From contig NZ_JBAJNO010000009.1 in assembly GCF_036880985.1 (NCBI RefSeq), positions 1,488,001 to 1,552,000 of the forward strand: a stretch of DNA of 64,000 nt. Direction: 5' to 3'. Both the position numbers and the translations under genes were made by a program. Positions 40,295-49,783 of this stretch are shown piece by piece. This DNA comes from Limibacter armeniacum (GTDB lineage: Bacteria; Bacteroidota; Bacteroidia; Cytophagales; Flammeovirgaceae). Position 1 is the stretch's first letter; each line of letters starts with the position of its first letter. Under the pieces are notes generated by a model, which saw only the letters and a program-made list of their open reading frames with translations, was not told the origin of the DNA and did no database searches.

Positions 40295-43066
40295 TTAGAA
40301 GGTATAATTCAGCGAGAAACTAGCATTTGTTCCCATTGAATATGAGTTCACAAGTTTGGTGTCTGCTCCGTTGGCAAACTCCTCCTGTTCTCTGATTACT
40401 TCTGGATTCAGAATGTTTGACACCTTGAAATCAACACTTAATTTCTCTGCAATTCTGTTCTTCCAAATGAAGTCCAGTGTGCTATATGAACGCTCATAGA
40501 TATCACCTGCCCCTTGTGCACCCGCAGAGTAAATACGATCACCAAACACATTGTAAGTAACCGTAAATGTGGAAACTACAGAAGCACCAAACTCTGCCTC
40601 ATATGTCAGGTCAGCATTAATAATGTATGGTGAAGCTCCTTGTAGTGCTCTTTCCTTGTTTGTTAGAATTGAGTTAGGATTGTCAATAATGATTTGTGTG
40701 TACATATACGAAGCATTCAGTCCTGCCACGAATCTTGAAAGGAACTCCGAGCCGTTATTAAAAACGTTGTTTAGTCGTTTGCTCAGCTCCATTTCCACAC
40801 CATAAATCTGCGCCTTGTCTCCGTTCTGGAAAGTGAAGAGTGTTCCTGATTCTGGAATTTGTACTTTTTCAATAGGACTCTCGATGTACTTACCGAAAAC
40901 TCCCATCGAGAATAGCTCTCCGTGATTAGGGAAAATTTCGTATTTCAAATCAGCATTATAGTTATCACTATTCTGCAGGTTGGCATTACCTTGAATCAGT
41001 GCACCACCGTACATTTCCTGATACTGAAATGGAATTACTTCTTTAAAGTTCGGGCGTGTTACTGTTTTACTTACAGCGAATCTCAAGTTTGACTCTTCAT
41101 CCAACGCATATTTCAGGTTAAGTGAAGGTAAGATTGACAATGTATCGTATGTTGACACACGAAGTGGCGACGAATAAAGGTCACTCAGTTTCTTATACTT
41201 AACTGTTTGGTTTGCCAACTCTGTTCTTACACCTGCGACTACTTTCAATTTTTCAGGCACAAGGTCAAAGTCATAAGCAGCGTATCCTGCGTGTACATTC
41301 AGGCTCGCCTCAAACTCTCTAGATGGGTCATTTTGATCCTTGTAGTAGATATTGCCAGCCTGAAGCTGATCTTCGATAAAGCTTCCTGGATTATCAAAGT
41401 CAAAAGTTGACATTGTACTGTTATCAGCTTCCACAATATTAAGCTGTCTCCAGTTAAAGTCTCTTGATTTAAGTCTTCCTTGGTAGCCTAGTATCAGTGA
41501 ACTTGCAAAACCCTCAGCTCCTTGCTCACCAAAGCCAATCTTTCCTTCCACCTTAGCAGCATACTCATTTTCATTCAAGAAACTGAAGAAACGGTGGTTG
41601 TTAGGGGCATTCAGTGTAAAAAGTGTCGCCTCATCTCTAGGTCCCGTCACAGAAAGCTGCTTTCTATCTGGCTCCTGCCCTTTAGCAATTGAATAAGAAA
41701 TTCCCCAGTTAAGTTGGATACGCTCATCTTTAATGTTGTGCTCACCAAGCAATTGGTTTACAAGCAACATGTTTTGTCTATAAGTACCTCTTCTTGTAGA
41801 CAAGTCCACTTCAGTACCTAAATCATTAGAAAAACCTGCGTACTCACTAAGTTCGTTAGACGACTCATTCACATACAACACATTCAGGTTCACCTTGTGA
41901 TCAGAATTGATTCTATAATAGAAGTTGGCTAGTCCAGAAGTACTGGTTGTATATTCATATGTATCGAAGTTGTAACTAATCAACGGAGCCGCTTGCGCGT
42001 TAAGGTTCCTAGTTACACCATTGCGGTAAGTATAATTATTATCATAAGCTGCTGACACCATAAAACCAAACTGACTCTCTCCTGCCAAATCGTAAAGGTT
42101 ACCACCAGTCAACTTAAAGCTGTTTGCAATCGGAGCATTTGCCACTTGATGTGCATAATTAGAAGTAAAAAGGTTGGATGCATTCTCACCCTTTGCCTCA
42201 AATACATTGACGCTTTCAATTTGAGAAGGCATTACACGTCCTTTTCCTGTCATTCCGAAAAACTCCATGTCACCGTCCTTAAATGACTTAAAGCTTTTTC
42301 CTGTAGTTTGAGAATTGTAAGAACCTCCAATACCGATCGTAAATGCACCTTCTTCAGGGAAATCTTTTGTTGTGATATCCACTGTGGCACCGGCAAAATC
42401 TCCATACATTCTTGAAGAGAATGTTTTCGCCATATCAATATTTTTCACTACATCAGATGGGAAAATTGAAAGTGGGATTACTTTCAAATCAGGATCTGTA
42501 GAAGGCACTGGCAATCCATTCAGCAATGCATTGTTATATCTATCTCCTAGACCTCTAACAAATACACCTTTACCACTTACCTTGGATACACCCGAAATTT
42601 TAGTAGCAGCATCCTCCACATTGGAAACCCCTTTTACAGACATTTCTTCTGCCCCGATACTCTGTATCATCACGTTGGCATTCTTACGCTCTACCATCAG
42701 CGCTTCAGCACTCTCCTTATTGGCTTTACCTACTACTTCTACTTCCACCAGCTCAGTAGCATCCAATGCCAAGTTCATATCTACACTAACCACTTGTCCT
42801 GCGGTTACGGTCACCTGCTGTACGAATTTCTTATAACCAATATAACTACCCACTACGTTATAAGTGCCAGGATTGGCCTTAAACTCAAATTGACCAAACA
42901 CGTTAGTGTTAGCCCCTGTGGTAGTACCTTCAAGCATTACGTTTGCGCCGATAATCTCTTCACCTGATTCAGCGTCCTTTACCTGTCCTTTTATTGTACC
43001 CTTCTGTGCAAAAGCACTAAAAGTGAATACAATAGCAGAAATTGTTAAAATAAATACCCTAGTCAT
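40295..43066 (-). CDS. TonB-dependent outer-membrane receptor 3
   Basis: 923 residues with signal peptide (1-20), carboxypeptidase-regulatory-like domain (about 22-110, GQVKDAESGEEIIGANVML), plug (VRGLGDRYNNALLNGLPVP, DVVKNIDMAKTFSSRMYGDFAG), and barrel ending ASFSLNYTF. Shared blocks with receptors 1 and 2 include TVTRPNFKEVIPFQYQE, NSDNYNADLKYEIFPNHGE and RALQGASPYIINADLTYE. It is the upstream member of adjacent pairs 3 and 2. Its promoter block (43091-43113) is like that of receptor 2. Substrate unknown. Confidence 0.95.
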   Translation of the reverse strand: MTRVFILTISAIVFTFSAFAQKGTIKGQVKDAESGEEIIGANVMLEGTTTGANTNVFGQFEFKANPGTYNVVGSYIGYKKFVQQVTVTAGQVVSVDMNLALDATELVEVEVVGKANKESAEALMVERKNANVMIQSIGAEEMSVKGVSNVEDAATKISGVSKVSGKGVFVRGLGDRYNNALLNGLPVPSTDPDLKVIPLSIFPSDVVKNIDMAKTFSSRMYGDFAGATVDITTKDFPEEGAFTIGIGGSYNSQTTGKSFKSFKDGDMEFFGMTGKGRVMPSQIESVNVFEAKGENASNLFTSNYAHQVANAPIANSFKLTGGNLYDLAGESQFGFMVSAAYDNNYTYRNGVTRNLNAQAAPLISYNFDTYEYTTSTSGLANFYYRINSDHKVNLNVLYVNESSNELSEYAGFSNDLGTEVDLSTRRGTYRQNMLLVNQLLGEHNIKDERIQLNWGISYSIAKGQEPDRKQLSVTGPRDEATLFTLNAPNNHRFFSFLNENEYAAKVEGKIGFGEQGAEGFASSLILGYQGRLKSRDFNWRQLNIVEADNSTMSTFDFDNPGSFIEDQLQAGNIYYKDQNDPSREFEASLNVHAGYAAYDFDLVPEKLKVVAGVRTELANQTVKYKKLSDLYSSPLRVSTYDTLSILPSLNLKYALDEESNLRFAVSKTVTRPNFKEVIPFQYQEMYGGALIQGNANLQNSDNYNADLKYEIFPNHGELFSMGVFGKYIESPIEKVQIPESGTLFTFQNGDKAQIYGVEMELSKRLNNVFNNGSEFLSRFVAGLNASYMYTQIIIDNPNSILTNKERALQGASPYIINADLTYEAEFGASVVSTFTVTYNVFGDRIYSAGAQGAGDIYERSYSTLDFIWKNRIAEKLSVDFKVSNILNPEVIREQEEFANGADTKLVNSYSMGTNASFSLNYTF

Positions 43067-43090
43067 ACAATTTTAATATTAATTTCGCTG

Positions 43091-43113
43091 CAAATGTATA
43101 GGGCATATATGAC
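43091..43113 (-). promoter_or_regulatory. Conserved promoter block of receptor 3
   Basis: Minus strand: GTCATATATGCCC then TATACATTTG, whose last eight bases are an exact TAnnTTTG box, 24 bp before the start codon. It is 19/23 identical to the block of receptor 2. Confidence 0.6.
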
Positions 43114-43334
43114 CTCGGAGTCTACTCGGCTTTAACAGTACTTAAAGGTTCTCTTCTCAACATTGAACACTGTGTGAAGTAAAGGAAGGGTAGCGCTGCA
43201 TTTTATTAACATTAACAAAACAATAGCTATTTAAACTACCGCTATCCCCTCTTTTTAGAAGAAACTATTTATTTCATACAATTGGGTCGTCCACATTATA
43301 TTGGAAGCAAAAAGATAAAATACAAAAAGCTAAC

Positions 43335-44138
43335 ATGTTACAGACTATCAAATCAGCCATCTTCTTATTACTACTTAGTTCAGTAATCGCTGGATGTGAC
43401 AGCACTCCAAAGAAAGAAAAATCGGAGCCCGAGCAGAAAGCTCCTCAAGTGAAAGTAGCTGAAAAGAAACCTGTCAGAAAAATTCAGAAACTGAATGATG
43501 AGAACGCGGCTTCGGAACTGGCTTGGTATGGCAGTGAAAACCCTGAAACAGAGGTACTGCTCAAAACCCGCTTGGGTAATATCAAAATCAGGCTTTATGA
43601 AGAAACTCCTTTACATCGCGCCAATTTTGTGATGCTTACCAAACGGGGCTATTACGATAATTCACAGTTTTATAGGGTCATGAAAGACTTTGTGGTTCAG
43701 GGTGGTGACTCAGATGAATACAAGTTTGGAAAAAAGAAAAAGAACTTTGGCAAGTACACCGTTCCTGCTGAGTTACAACCATCCAAGTTTTTTCATAAAA
43801 GAGGTGCTGTAGCCATGGCTCGTGAGATCAAGCAGAACCCAGAAAAACGCTCATCAAGCTACGATTTCTACATTATTCTAGGCACCAAGCAAACCGAGGA
43901 TGACCTGCTTGGTTTTGAAGTGTCTGACCTCACCAAATCCTACCCTCAACATGTCAGAAAAGTCTACAAGTCAATTGGAGGTGTCCCGGGGCTTGATGGA
44001 GACTTCACTGTATTCGGCGAAGTGGTTGAAGGAATGGATGTTGTAGAAAAAATAGAGAAAGTAGAAGTCAGCGAAGGTGACCATTGGCCAATGAAAGATA
44101 TTCTTATTGATGCAGAAGTATTGCCAAGTGCACAATAA
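43335..44138 (+). CDS. Cyclophilin-type peptidyl-prolyl isomerase, lipoprotein
   Basis: 267 residues. Signal peptide with lipobox VIAGC (Cys20), a Lys/Glu/Pro-rich linker to about residue 60, then the cyclophilin fold: LLKTRLGNIKIRLYEETPLHRANFV, the catalytic-region motif SQFYRVMKDFVVQGGD (Phe/Arg of the active site), RGAVAMAR, FYIILG and FGEVVEGMDVVEKI. It has inserts compared with E. coli PpiA. Assists protein folding in the periplasm or at the outer membrane. It is divergent from receptor 3; about 100 bp separate it from the next gene. Confidence 0.95.
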   Translation: MLQTIKSAIFLLLLSSVIAGCDSTPKKEKSEPEQKAPQVKVAEKKPVRKIQKLNDENAASELAWYGSENPETEVLLKTRLGNIKIRLYEETPLHRANFVMLTKRGYYDNSQFYRVMKDFVVQGGDSDEYKFGKKKKNFGKYTVPAELQPSKFFHKRGAVAMAREIKQNPEKRSSSYDFYIILGTKQTEDDLLGFEVSDLTKSYPQHVRKVYKSIGGVPGLDGDFTVFGEVVEGMDVVEKIEKVEVSEGDHWPMKDILIDAEVLPSAQ

Positions 44139-44242
44139 ATAAGAGATTTAAACTTTCTAATATCATATTATTAATAAAATATTGTTATTTTTCGAGAGCG
44201 ACTGACTGAACTTTATAAGCTAAAGACTTTCAAACAATAGAT

Positions 44243-47200
44243 ATGAGGATTACACACAGGCCTTGGCTGGTGGGACTTTTGATTCTGACAAGTACTTTTT
44301 TCATTTCCCAACAGCTGATTGCACAAACCGAAGTAGAAACCCTGCAAAAGCAGGTTGAGCAAACGCAGGACAAGCACCAACAGGTTGACAAGTACAACCT
44401 ATTGGCCAGCAATGCTATTGAGTACAACCAATTCAAGGATGCGATTGATTATTCTCAGAAGGCATTGGATCTGGCAGAGGAACTTGACTACTACAAGGGT
44501 AGTGCCACAGCTCTTCTGAATTTTGCGAATGTCTACCGTTTGAAGAGACAGTTCAAACAAGCATTGAACTATGCTTTACAGGGGGTAAACATTTACAAGG
44601 AAAAGGATGACCTTCCTGCACTGTACCAAGCCTACACAGAAGTAGCTTATCTCTATCAGGACTGGAACGTATTTGACAATGCCATTGACTATGAGAAAAA
44701 GGCACTCGCAGTAGCTAATCAATTGAAAGATCCTGAGAAGGGATTCGATGTTGTTCAGCTTTTGGCTTTCTCTTATATGAAAATGGGACAGGATGACCAG
44801 GCATTGAAATACCTGATCCAATGTCGAGACTACCACAAGCAGTCAGGAGATAACGTTCAGTATGTGTCCATGCTTAGCCGTATTGCCTCTATTCAATCCA
44901 AGAAGGGAGACTTTCAGGCTGCCATGCTTACCAACCTCGAAATCATCCGTATCAAGCGTCAGACAAATGATACGAAAGGTCTTGCAACTTACCTTAACGA
45001 CGTAGGTTATAGCTACCAGCGACTTGGCAACACCAAGATGGCACTCCGCTATCTGGAAGAAGCCGTGGAGCACAACCGTAAAGAAGGTCTACCAGAAAAA
45101 GCTAACACTACACTCCTTACGAACATGGGGGTAATCAACATGAACTCCGGAAATGTTCGTAAAGGTCTAGAAAACTATTTACAGGTACTGGAAATCCAAC
45201 AGAAGCACGGTACCAGTCGAGAAATTTCAAATGCCCATATCTATGTTGCGTCAGCCTACGAAAGTTTAAGGTTATACTCTGAAGCCCGTAAGCACGCTGA
45301 TGCTGCCATTGAACTAGCAAGACAAGGACAGCACTTTGATGTACTAACCAGTGCCTACACACGTAAGCTGGCTGTATATGAAGGCTCAGGAAACTATAAG
45401 AAAGCCCTGCAAACCATGAAATCCTTCCTGGCTCTGAAAGACTCCCTCCTAAACATGGAGAGAACCTCACTAACAGAGCAACAGAAACAATGGAAGGAAG
45501 CTCAGAAGAAGGAGAAAGAACTTGAAAAAGTTCTGATGGAGAAGAAGATGAGTGAGCAGGAGATCGACAAGCTTCGTATTGATGCCGAGCTGAGTAAGAA
45601 ACAGCTGGAACTGCTAGAACGAGAGCGTGCACTGAAAAACAGTAAACTTCGTCAGGAAGAGTTGGAAGGCATGCAGACGCAACAGCAGCTACTGATGGCC
45701 CAAGAGCAGCTTAACTTGGAAAAGCGTCAGCAGGAAATCTACGAACTCCAGAAAGAAAAGAAACTGAACGAACTACTCCTGAGACAAAAGGATGTAGAGG
45801 AAAGGGAAAGACAGAAAGCATTTGAGCTTCTGGAACGTGAAAACGAACTGAGAAGGCTTAAACTGAAAGAGGAAGAGGAAAAAAGAAAGTACTTCATTGC
45901 CTCAATGGCGCTACTTTGTGTGGTACTTGCCTTGATCTTGATTGGTTACTTCCAGAACCGAATGAAGAATAAGCGTCTGGCTGCCAAAAACGATGAGATT
46001 CTACAGCAGAAACAAGAAATTGAGCAGCAGCGTGACCAGATTTCAGTAGCCAAGCAGGAAGTTGAAAAAGTAAACGATGACTTCCAGGTACTTTCAGAGT
46101 TTGGTCAGAAAATTACTTCAACACTGGACTTTGGGCCAATTAACTGGACAGCTTTTGCCTATGTAAACTCACTGATGGATGCCGGAGTATTTGGCATCGG
46201 TATCTACGATGAGACTTACGACAGCATTAACTATATCAACCTGTTGGACAATGGCGTTTCGGTTCCACACTTTGGCTTTAAGCTTTCGGATACAAACAGC
46301 CTTTCGGTGCTTTGCTTCAAGAGTCAGGAAGAAATCCTGATCAGTGAACTGGACTTACAAATCTCTCAATACCTGAAAAGCCAGCCTGTATTCCAAACAG
46401 GGGAGAGACCTGAATCACTGGTTTACATGCCATTGACAGCTGACCAGAAGCCTCTTGGTGTACTGACAGTTCAAAGCTTTGAGAAAAATGCCTACACAAG
46501 AAAGGATGTCAATATCCTTCGTTCAATGGCATCTTACATCTCAATTGCCTTGACCAACGCCAATGCTTACAAAGAGATCAACACGAAGAACAAACATATT
46601 ACGGACAGTATGCGCTATGCGCAAACGATCCAGAAGGCGATCCTCCCTACTCCTGCCAAACTGAAGCGGGACTTGCTGGACTCCTTTATTATGTTCCGTC
46701 CAAAAGACATTGTATCTGGTGACTATTATTGGTATTCAAAAATTGAAGGGGATGATTTGGTAAGAGGTAACCTGAGAAACCCATTCACAGAAAGCTTGAT
46801 ATTCCTTGTAGTTGCTGACTGTACAGGACACGGTGTACCGGGTGGTTTCATGTCCATGATTGGTAACACACTTCTGAATGAGATCATCAACCAGAAGCAC
46901 ATTTACGATCCTGCTGAAATCCTGCACAGATTGGACGAAGGTATTATCCGCGCCCTTCATCAGGAGAACAAGTCAAATGACGACGGTATGGACGTATCGC
47001 TTTGTGTTATTGAGAAAAGTGGTACTGAAACTGACAAAATCATATTTGCCGGAGCAAAACGTCCGATGTGGTACATTGAGAATGGCAACAACACATTGGT
47101 GGAGCTTAAAGGTACTAACAAATCTATCGGTGGACTGCGCTTCAAGAAATCATCAAGAGAGTTTGAAGAGCATACAGTACAGCTTGGCAGAGGTAGCTTG

Positions 47201-47404
47201 ATTTACCTATCTTCTGACGGTATGGCTGACCAGAACAATGGTGAAGGCAAGAAGTATGGTAAAGTCAAACTGATTGAGCTGTTGGAGCAAAATGCTGAGA
47301 AAACCATGCTTGACCAACTTGAGGCTCTTGAGCTATCACTGGAAGAGCATCAGGGTAAAGTTGCACAGCGAGATGACATCACCATTGTTGGTGTAAGACT
47401 ATAA
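44243..47404 (+). CDS. TPR-coiled coil-TM-GAF-PP2C (SpoIIE-type) signalling phosphatase
   Basis: 1053 residues. Signal peptide (1-28), periplasmic tetratricopeptide repeats (about 40-405), a long coiled coil rich in Glu/Lys/Gln (about 405-548), one membrane span (about 550-572, FIASMALLCVVLALILIGYF), a cytoplasmic coil, a GAF-like domain (about 612-775) and a C-terminal PPM/SpoIIE phosphatase domain (about 785-1053). Phosphatase motifs: DIVSGDYYWY, VADCTGHGVPGGFMSMIGN, SSDGMADQ and RDDITIVGVRL. Such proteins dephosphorylate serine/threonine on partner-switching regulators. The N-terminal repeats likely sense an envelope signal. No anti-sigma partner is nearby. Monocistronic with its own terminator. 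Confidence 0.92.
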   Translation: MRITHRPWLVGLLILTSTFFISQQLIAQTEVETLQKQVEQTQDKHQQVDKYNLLASNAIEYNQFKDAIDYSQKALDLAEELDYYKGSATALLNFANVYRLKRQFKQALNYALQGVNIYKEKDDLPALYQAYTEVAYLYQDWNVFDNAIDYEKKALAVANQLKDPEKGFDVVQLLAFSYMKMGQDDQALKYLIQCRDYHKQSGDNVQYVSMLSRIASIQSKKGDFQAAMLTNLEIIRIKRQTNDTKGLATYLNDVGYSYQRLGNTKMALRYLEEAVEHNRKEGLPEKANTTLLTNMGVINMNSGNVRKGLENYLQVLEIQQKHGTSREISNAHIYVASAYESLRLYSEARKHADAAIELARQGQHFDVLTSAYTRKLAVYEGSGNYKKALQTMKSFLALKDSLLNMERTSLTEQQKQWKEAQKKEKELEKVLMEKKMSEQEIDKLRIDAELSKKQLELLERERALKNSKLRQEELEGMQTQQQLLMAQEQLNLEKRQQEIYELQKEKKLNELLLRQKDVEERERQKAFELLERENELRRLKLKEEEEKRKYFIASMALLCVVLALILIGYFQNRMKNKRLAAKNDEILQQKQEIEQQRDQISVAKQEVEKVNDDFQVLSEFGQKITSTLDFGPINWTAFAYVNSLMDAGVFGIGIYDETYDSINYINLLDNGVSVPHFGFKLSDTNSLSVLCFKSQEEILISELDLQISQYLKSQPVFQTGERPESLVYMPLTADQKPLGVLTVQSFEKNAYTRKDVNILRSMASYISIALTNANAYKEINTKNKHITDSMRYAQTIQKAILPTPAKLKRDLLDSFIMFRPKDIVSGDYYWYSKIEGDDLVRGNLRNPFTESLIFLVVADCTGHGVPGGFMSMIGNTLLNEIINQKHIYDPAEILHRLDEGIIRALHQENKSNDDGMDVSLCVIEKSGTETDKIIFAGAKRPMWYIENGNNTLVELKGTNKSIGGLRFKKSSREFEEHTVQLGRGSLIYLSSDGMADQNNGEGKKYGKVKLIELLEQNAEKTMLDQLEALELSLEEHQGKVAQRDDITIVGVRL

Positions 47405-47424
47405 AATAACTTAGCGTATATATC

Positions 47425-47456
47425 AAAAGGCTGCTTCTGAAAAGAGGCAGCCTTTT
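47425..47456 (+). terminator. Terminator of the phosphatase gene
   Basis: Stem AAAAGGCTGCTTCT (47425-47438) with AGAGGCAGCCTTTT (47443-47456), one G-T pair, loop GAAA, then ATTTTTTTC. A clear intrinsic terminator. Confidence 0.9.
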
Positions 47457-47705
47457 ATTTTTTCAAATAATTGCAATCCACTTACCTAAAAGACTTCGTA
47501 GGTACAGGTGAAATGTAAAATCAAAACGCCTATGGAAAATAGAAAGAAGATTGAGTTAGTACTAACACCTACATTTCCACCCCTTATCACCTGATAGACC
47601 TCTATCAACCACTCCTTATTCCCACCTAACTATTCACTCCATTATTTATTGATTCCAAAAGCAGGATTACCTGCTTGTATGTTAAATCATTAAATAAAAC
47701 AGCTG
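47457..47705. other. Intergenic region upstream of the propeller lipoprotein
   Basis: About 250 bp with no reading frame. No clear -7 box or hairpin. It presumably holds the promoter of the next gene. Confidence 0.4.
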
Positions 47706-49643
47706 ATGAAAAATTTTAAATCATGGTTGCTAGCAACCACCTGCGTTTGCATGTTCTCTTGTGCAGACAATGCTAATGATGATAGTAATGACTTGCTGCG
47801 CACCCAGACTGTAGCTCCAGAACGCTTGGCAGAAAGACGTGCTCAACTTTATGTCACCAACAATGCAGATGGAAATATTACGATCTATGACCTCACCAAT
47901 GAAACATCAAAATCCATAGCTACCTCCTCCACAGCAGCAGAAGGCATCCACTACGATGCAGCTTTAGACCTTGTCACACAAGCGTCACGCTCCAACCTAC
48001 AGCTAGCGTCTTATGCGAATGTAAGCAGTCTGATGGATGGTGATAGCCCTGCCCCAGCCCTTACAAGTTCAGCAGACCTCGAGAGTCCCAGAGAATTGGC
48101 TGTACTTGAAGATAAGTATGTCGTTTCAGACAATGGCTCCAACAAGTTCTTTGTCTATACCAAAAGTGGAGACAATTATAGCTTGACCAATACTTTTGAC
48201 ATTCCTTTCAATGTATGGGGAATTACGTTCAAAGGTACAGACCTATATGCCGTAGTCGACAATTCAAGTGACCTTGCTGTCTTTTATGACTTCTTCTCCA
48301 ATACTACTGACGGACTACTGAGACCATCCAAAAGAGTAACCATCGAAGGTATCATCAGAACACACGGACTGACATACAGTGGCTCCGATGATGTAATGAT
48401 CATGACAGACATCGGAGATGCTGCCAATGCCACTGATGATGGAGGTTTTCACGTTATTCCGAACTTCTCTGAAAAGTTTGATGCTCTTTCTGATGGAGAA
48501 GCACTTTCAGTACTAGACCAGACGCGTGTTGCAGGACCCGCTACCATGCTAGGAAACCCAATTGACGTAGCTTATGATGCCGTTACTGATGCCATCTACA
48601 TATCTGAAATTGGCAACGGCAAAGTAGTTGGCTTCACCAATATTGGGGATGGAGGAAACCTTACCCCAACCTTTATAGCAGACCTTCCTGCTGCTTCCTC
48701 TATACAGTTCTCTAGTGAGGAAACAGATGGTGACATTGGCGAAAGTTCTACCGACTTCCGCTCCGAAATGTTTGTAACAGTCACCTTCAACTCCGATGTC
48801 ACCTACTATGACTTTGTCAACAACCTTTCAAAAAGTATCACAACAGCATCTGCTGCTTCTGAAGGTATCTACTATTCAGGCAGTACTGACGGGATTATTC
48901 AAGCTTCAAGGGCTAATAATCGACTTGAGTTCTATTCACCATTTACCACTGTCAGTGATAGCTCTACAGTCGCACCAAACTTTGTAAGCAATCCTGACTT
49001 GCCAAGTCCTAGAGAGATTGCGGTCTTTGGCAATAAGGTCGTTGTGGCTGATAATGGAAATAACCAATTCTTTGTCTACTCCTATGATGGCACTTCCTTC
49101 AGCTTGACCAACACTTTTGATATTCCTTTCAATGTATGGGGCATCACATTTATGGGAAATGATTTACTTGCCGTAGTGGACAATACCAGCGACTTGGCGG
49201 TATTCCAAAACTTCTTTGCCAATACCATGTCAGGAGCAATCATGCCAGATAAGCAAATCACCATTGAAGGGATTGTCCGTACGCACGGCATTACGTTCAG
49301 TGCTTCTGATGATATCCTGATCATGACAGATATAGGAGCTGCATCCAATACAACCGATGACGGGGGTTTCCACGTAATCTACGATTTCACTTCCAAACTG
49401 GCAGCACTTGAAACAGGTGCTACACTGCCAATGACAGACCAAGTAAGGGTAGCAGGTCCGAAAACAAAATTGGGTAACCCAATTGATGTAGCTTACGACA
49501 ACCGTTCAAAACGTATTTACATCTCTGAAGTTGGGAATGGTAAAGTTCTTGGTTTCAGTGATTATGAAATGGGTGGAGACTTACATCCAAGGTTCACAGA
49601 TACCCAAAAAGCAGCATCTTCGATTTATTTCTATAGTAACTAA
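47706..49643 (+). CDS. Lipoprotein with duplicated beta-propeller-like halves
   Basis: 645 residues. Lipobox MFSCA (Cys19), then two homologous halves (about 45-340 and 352-645). Matching blocks: SLTNTFDIPFNVWGITFKG / SLTNTFDIPFNVWGITFMG, AVVDNSSDLAVFYDFFSNT / AVVDNTSDLAVFQNFFANT, IEGIIRTHGLTYSGSDDVMI / IEGIVRTHGITFSASDDILI, and GNPIDVAYDAVTDAIYISEI / GNPIDVAYDNRSKRIYISEV. The strand-turn pattern with repeated D-x-x-x-D-x-YISEVGNGKV is that of NHL- or lactonase-like propellers. Function unknown; surface or periplasmic. Its own terminator follows. Confidence 0.85.
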   Translation: MKNFKSWLLATTCVCMFSCADNANDDSNDLLRTQTVAPERLAERRAQLYVTNNADGNITIYDLTNETSKSIATSSTAAEGIHYDAALDLVTQASRSNLQLASYANVSSLMDGDSPAPALTSSADLESPRELAVLEDKYVVSDNGSNKFFVYTKSGDNYSLTNTFDIPFNVWGITFKGTDLYAVVDNSSDLAVFYDFFSNTTDGLLRPSKRVTIEGIIRTHGLTYSGSDDVMIMTDIGDAANATDDGGFHVIPNFSEKFDALSDGEALSVLDQTRVAGPATMLGNPIDVAYDAVTDAIYISEIGNGKVVGFTNIGDGGNLTPTFIADLPAASSIQFSSEETDGDIGESSTDFRSEMFVTVTFNSDVTYYDFVNNLSKSITTASAASEGIYYSGSTDGIIQASRANNRLEFYSPFTTVSDSSTVAPNFVSNPDLPSPREIAVFGNKVVVADNGNNQFFVYSYDGTSFSLTNTFDIPFNVWGITFMGNDLLAVVDNTSDLAVFQNFFANTMSGAIMPDKQITIEGIVRTHGITFSASDDILIMTDIGAASNTTDDGGFHVIYDFTSKLAALETGATLPMTDQVRVAGPKTKLGNPIDVAYDNRSKRIYISEVGNGKVLGFSDYEMGGDLHPRFTDTQKAASSIYFYSN

Positions 49644-49672
49644 GCTGTATTATTTTTTGAGCTGACATGCAC

Positions 49673-49719
49673 CACCCTGCAGGAGTGTCACACTACTGGG
49701 TGTGCCTGCAGGGTGTTTT
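49673..49719 (+). terminator. Terminator of the propeller gene
   Basis: Stem CACCCTGCAGG (49673-49683) with CCTGCAGGGTG (49705-49715) followed by TTTT. Confidence 0.85.
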
Positions 49720-49727
49720 ACTGCTCA

Positions 49728-49760
49728 ACAAAAAAGCCTGCTCCAAAAGAAGCAGGCTTT
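49728..49760 (-). terminator. Terminator of the starch-locus minus-strand genes
   Basis: AAAGCCTGCT (49733-49742) pairs with AGCAGGCTTT (49751-49760). On the minus strand it is followed by a T run. It lies 24 bp after the stop of the lipoprotein gene at 49784. Confidence 0.88.
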
Positions 49761-49783
49761 CTAAATTCACTTTTAAAATCACA

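Noticed and set aside
14795-43066. SusC/SusD polysaccharide utilisation loci
   Set aside because: The lipoproteins have no SusD/RagB helical TPR pattern. Their strand-turn repeats are of a different fold, and no glycoside hydrolases are interleaved.
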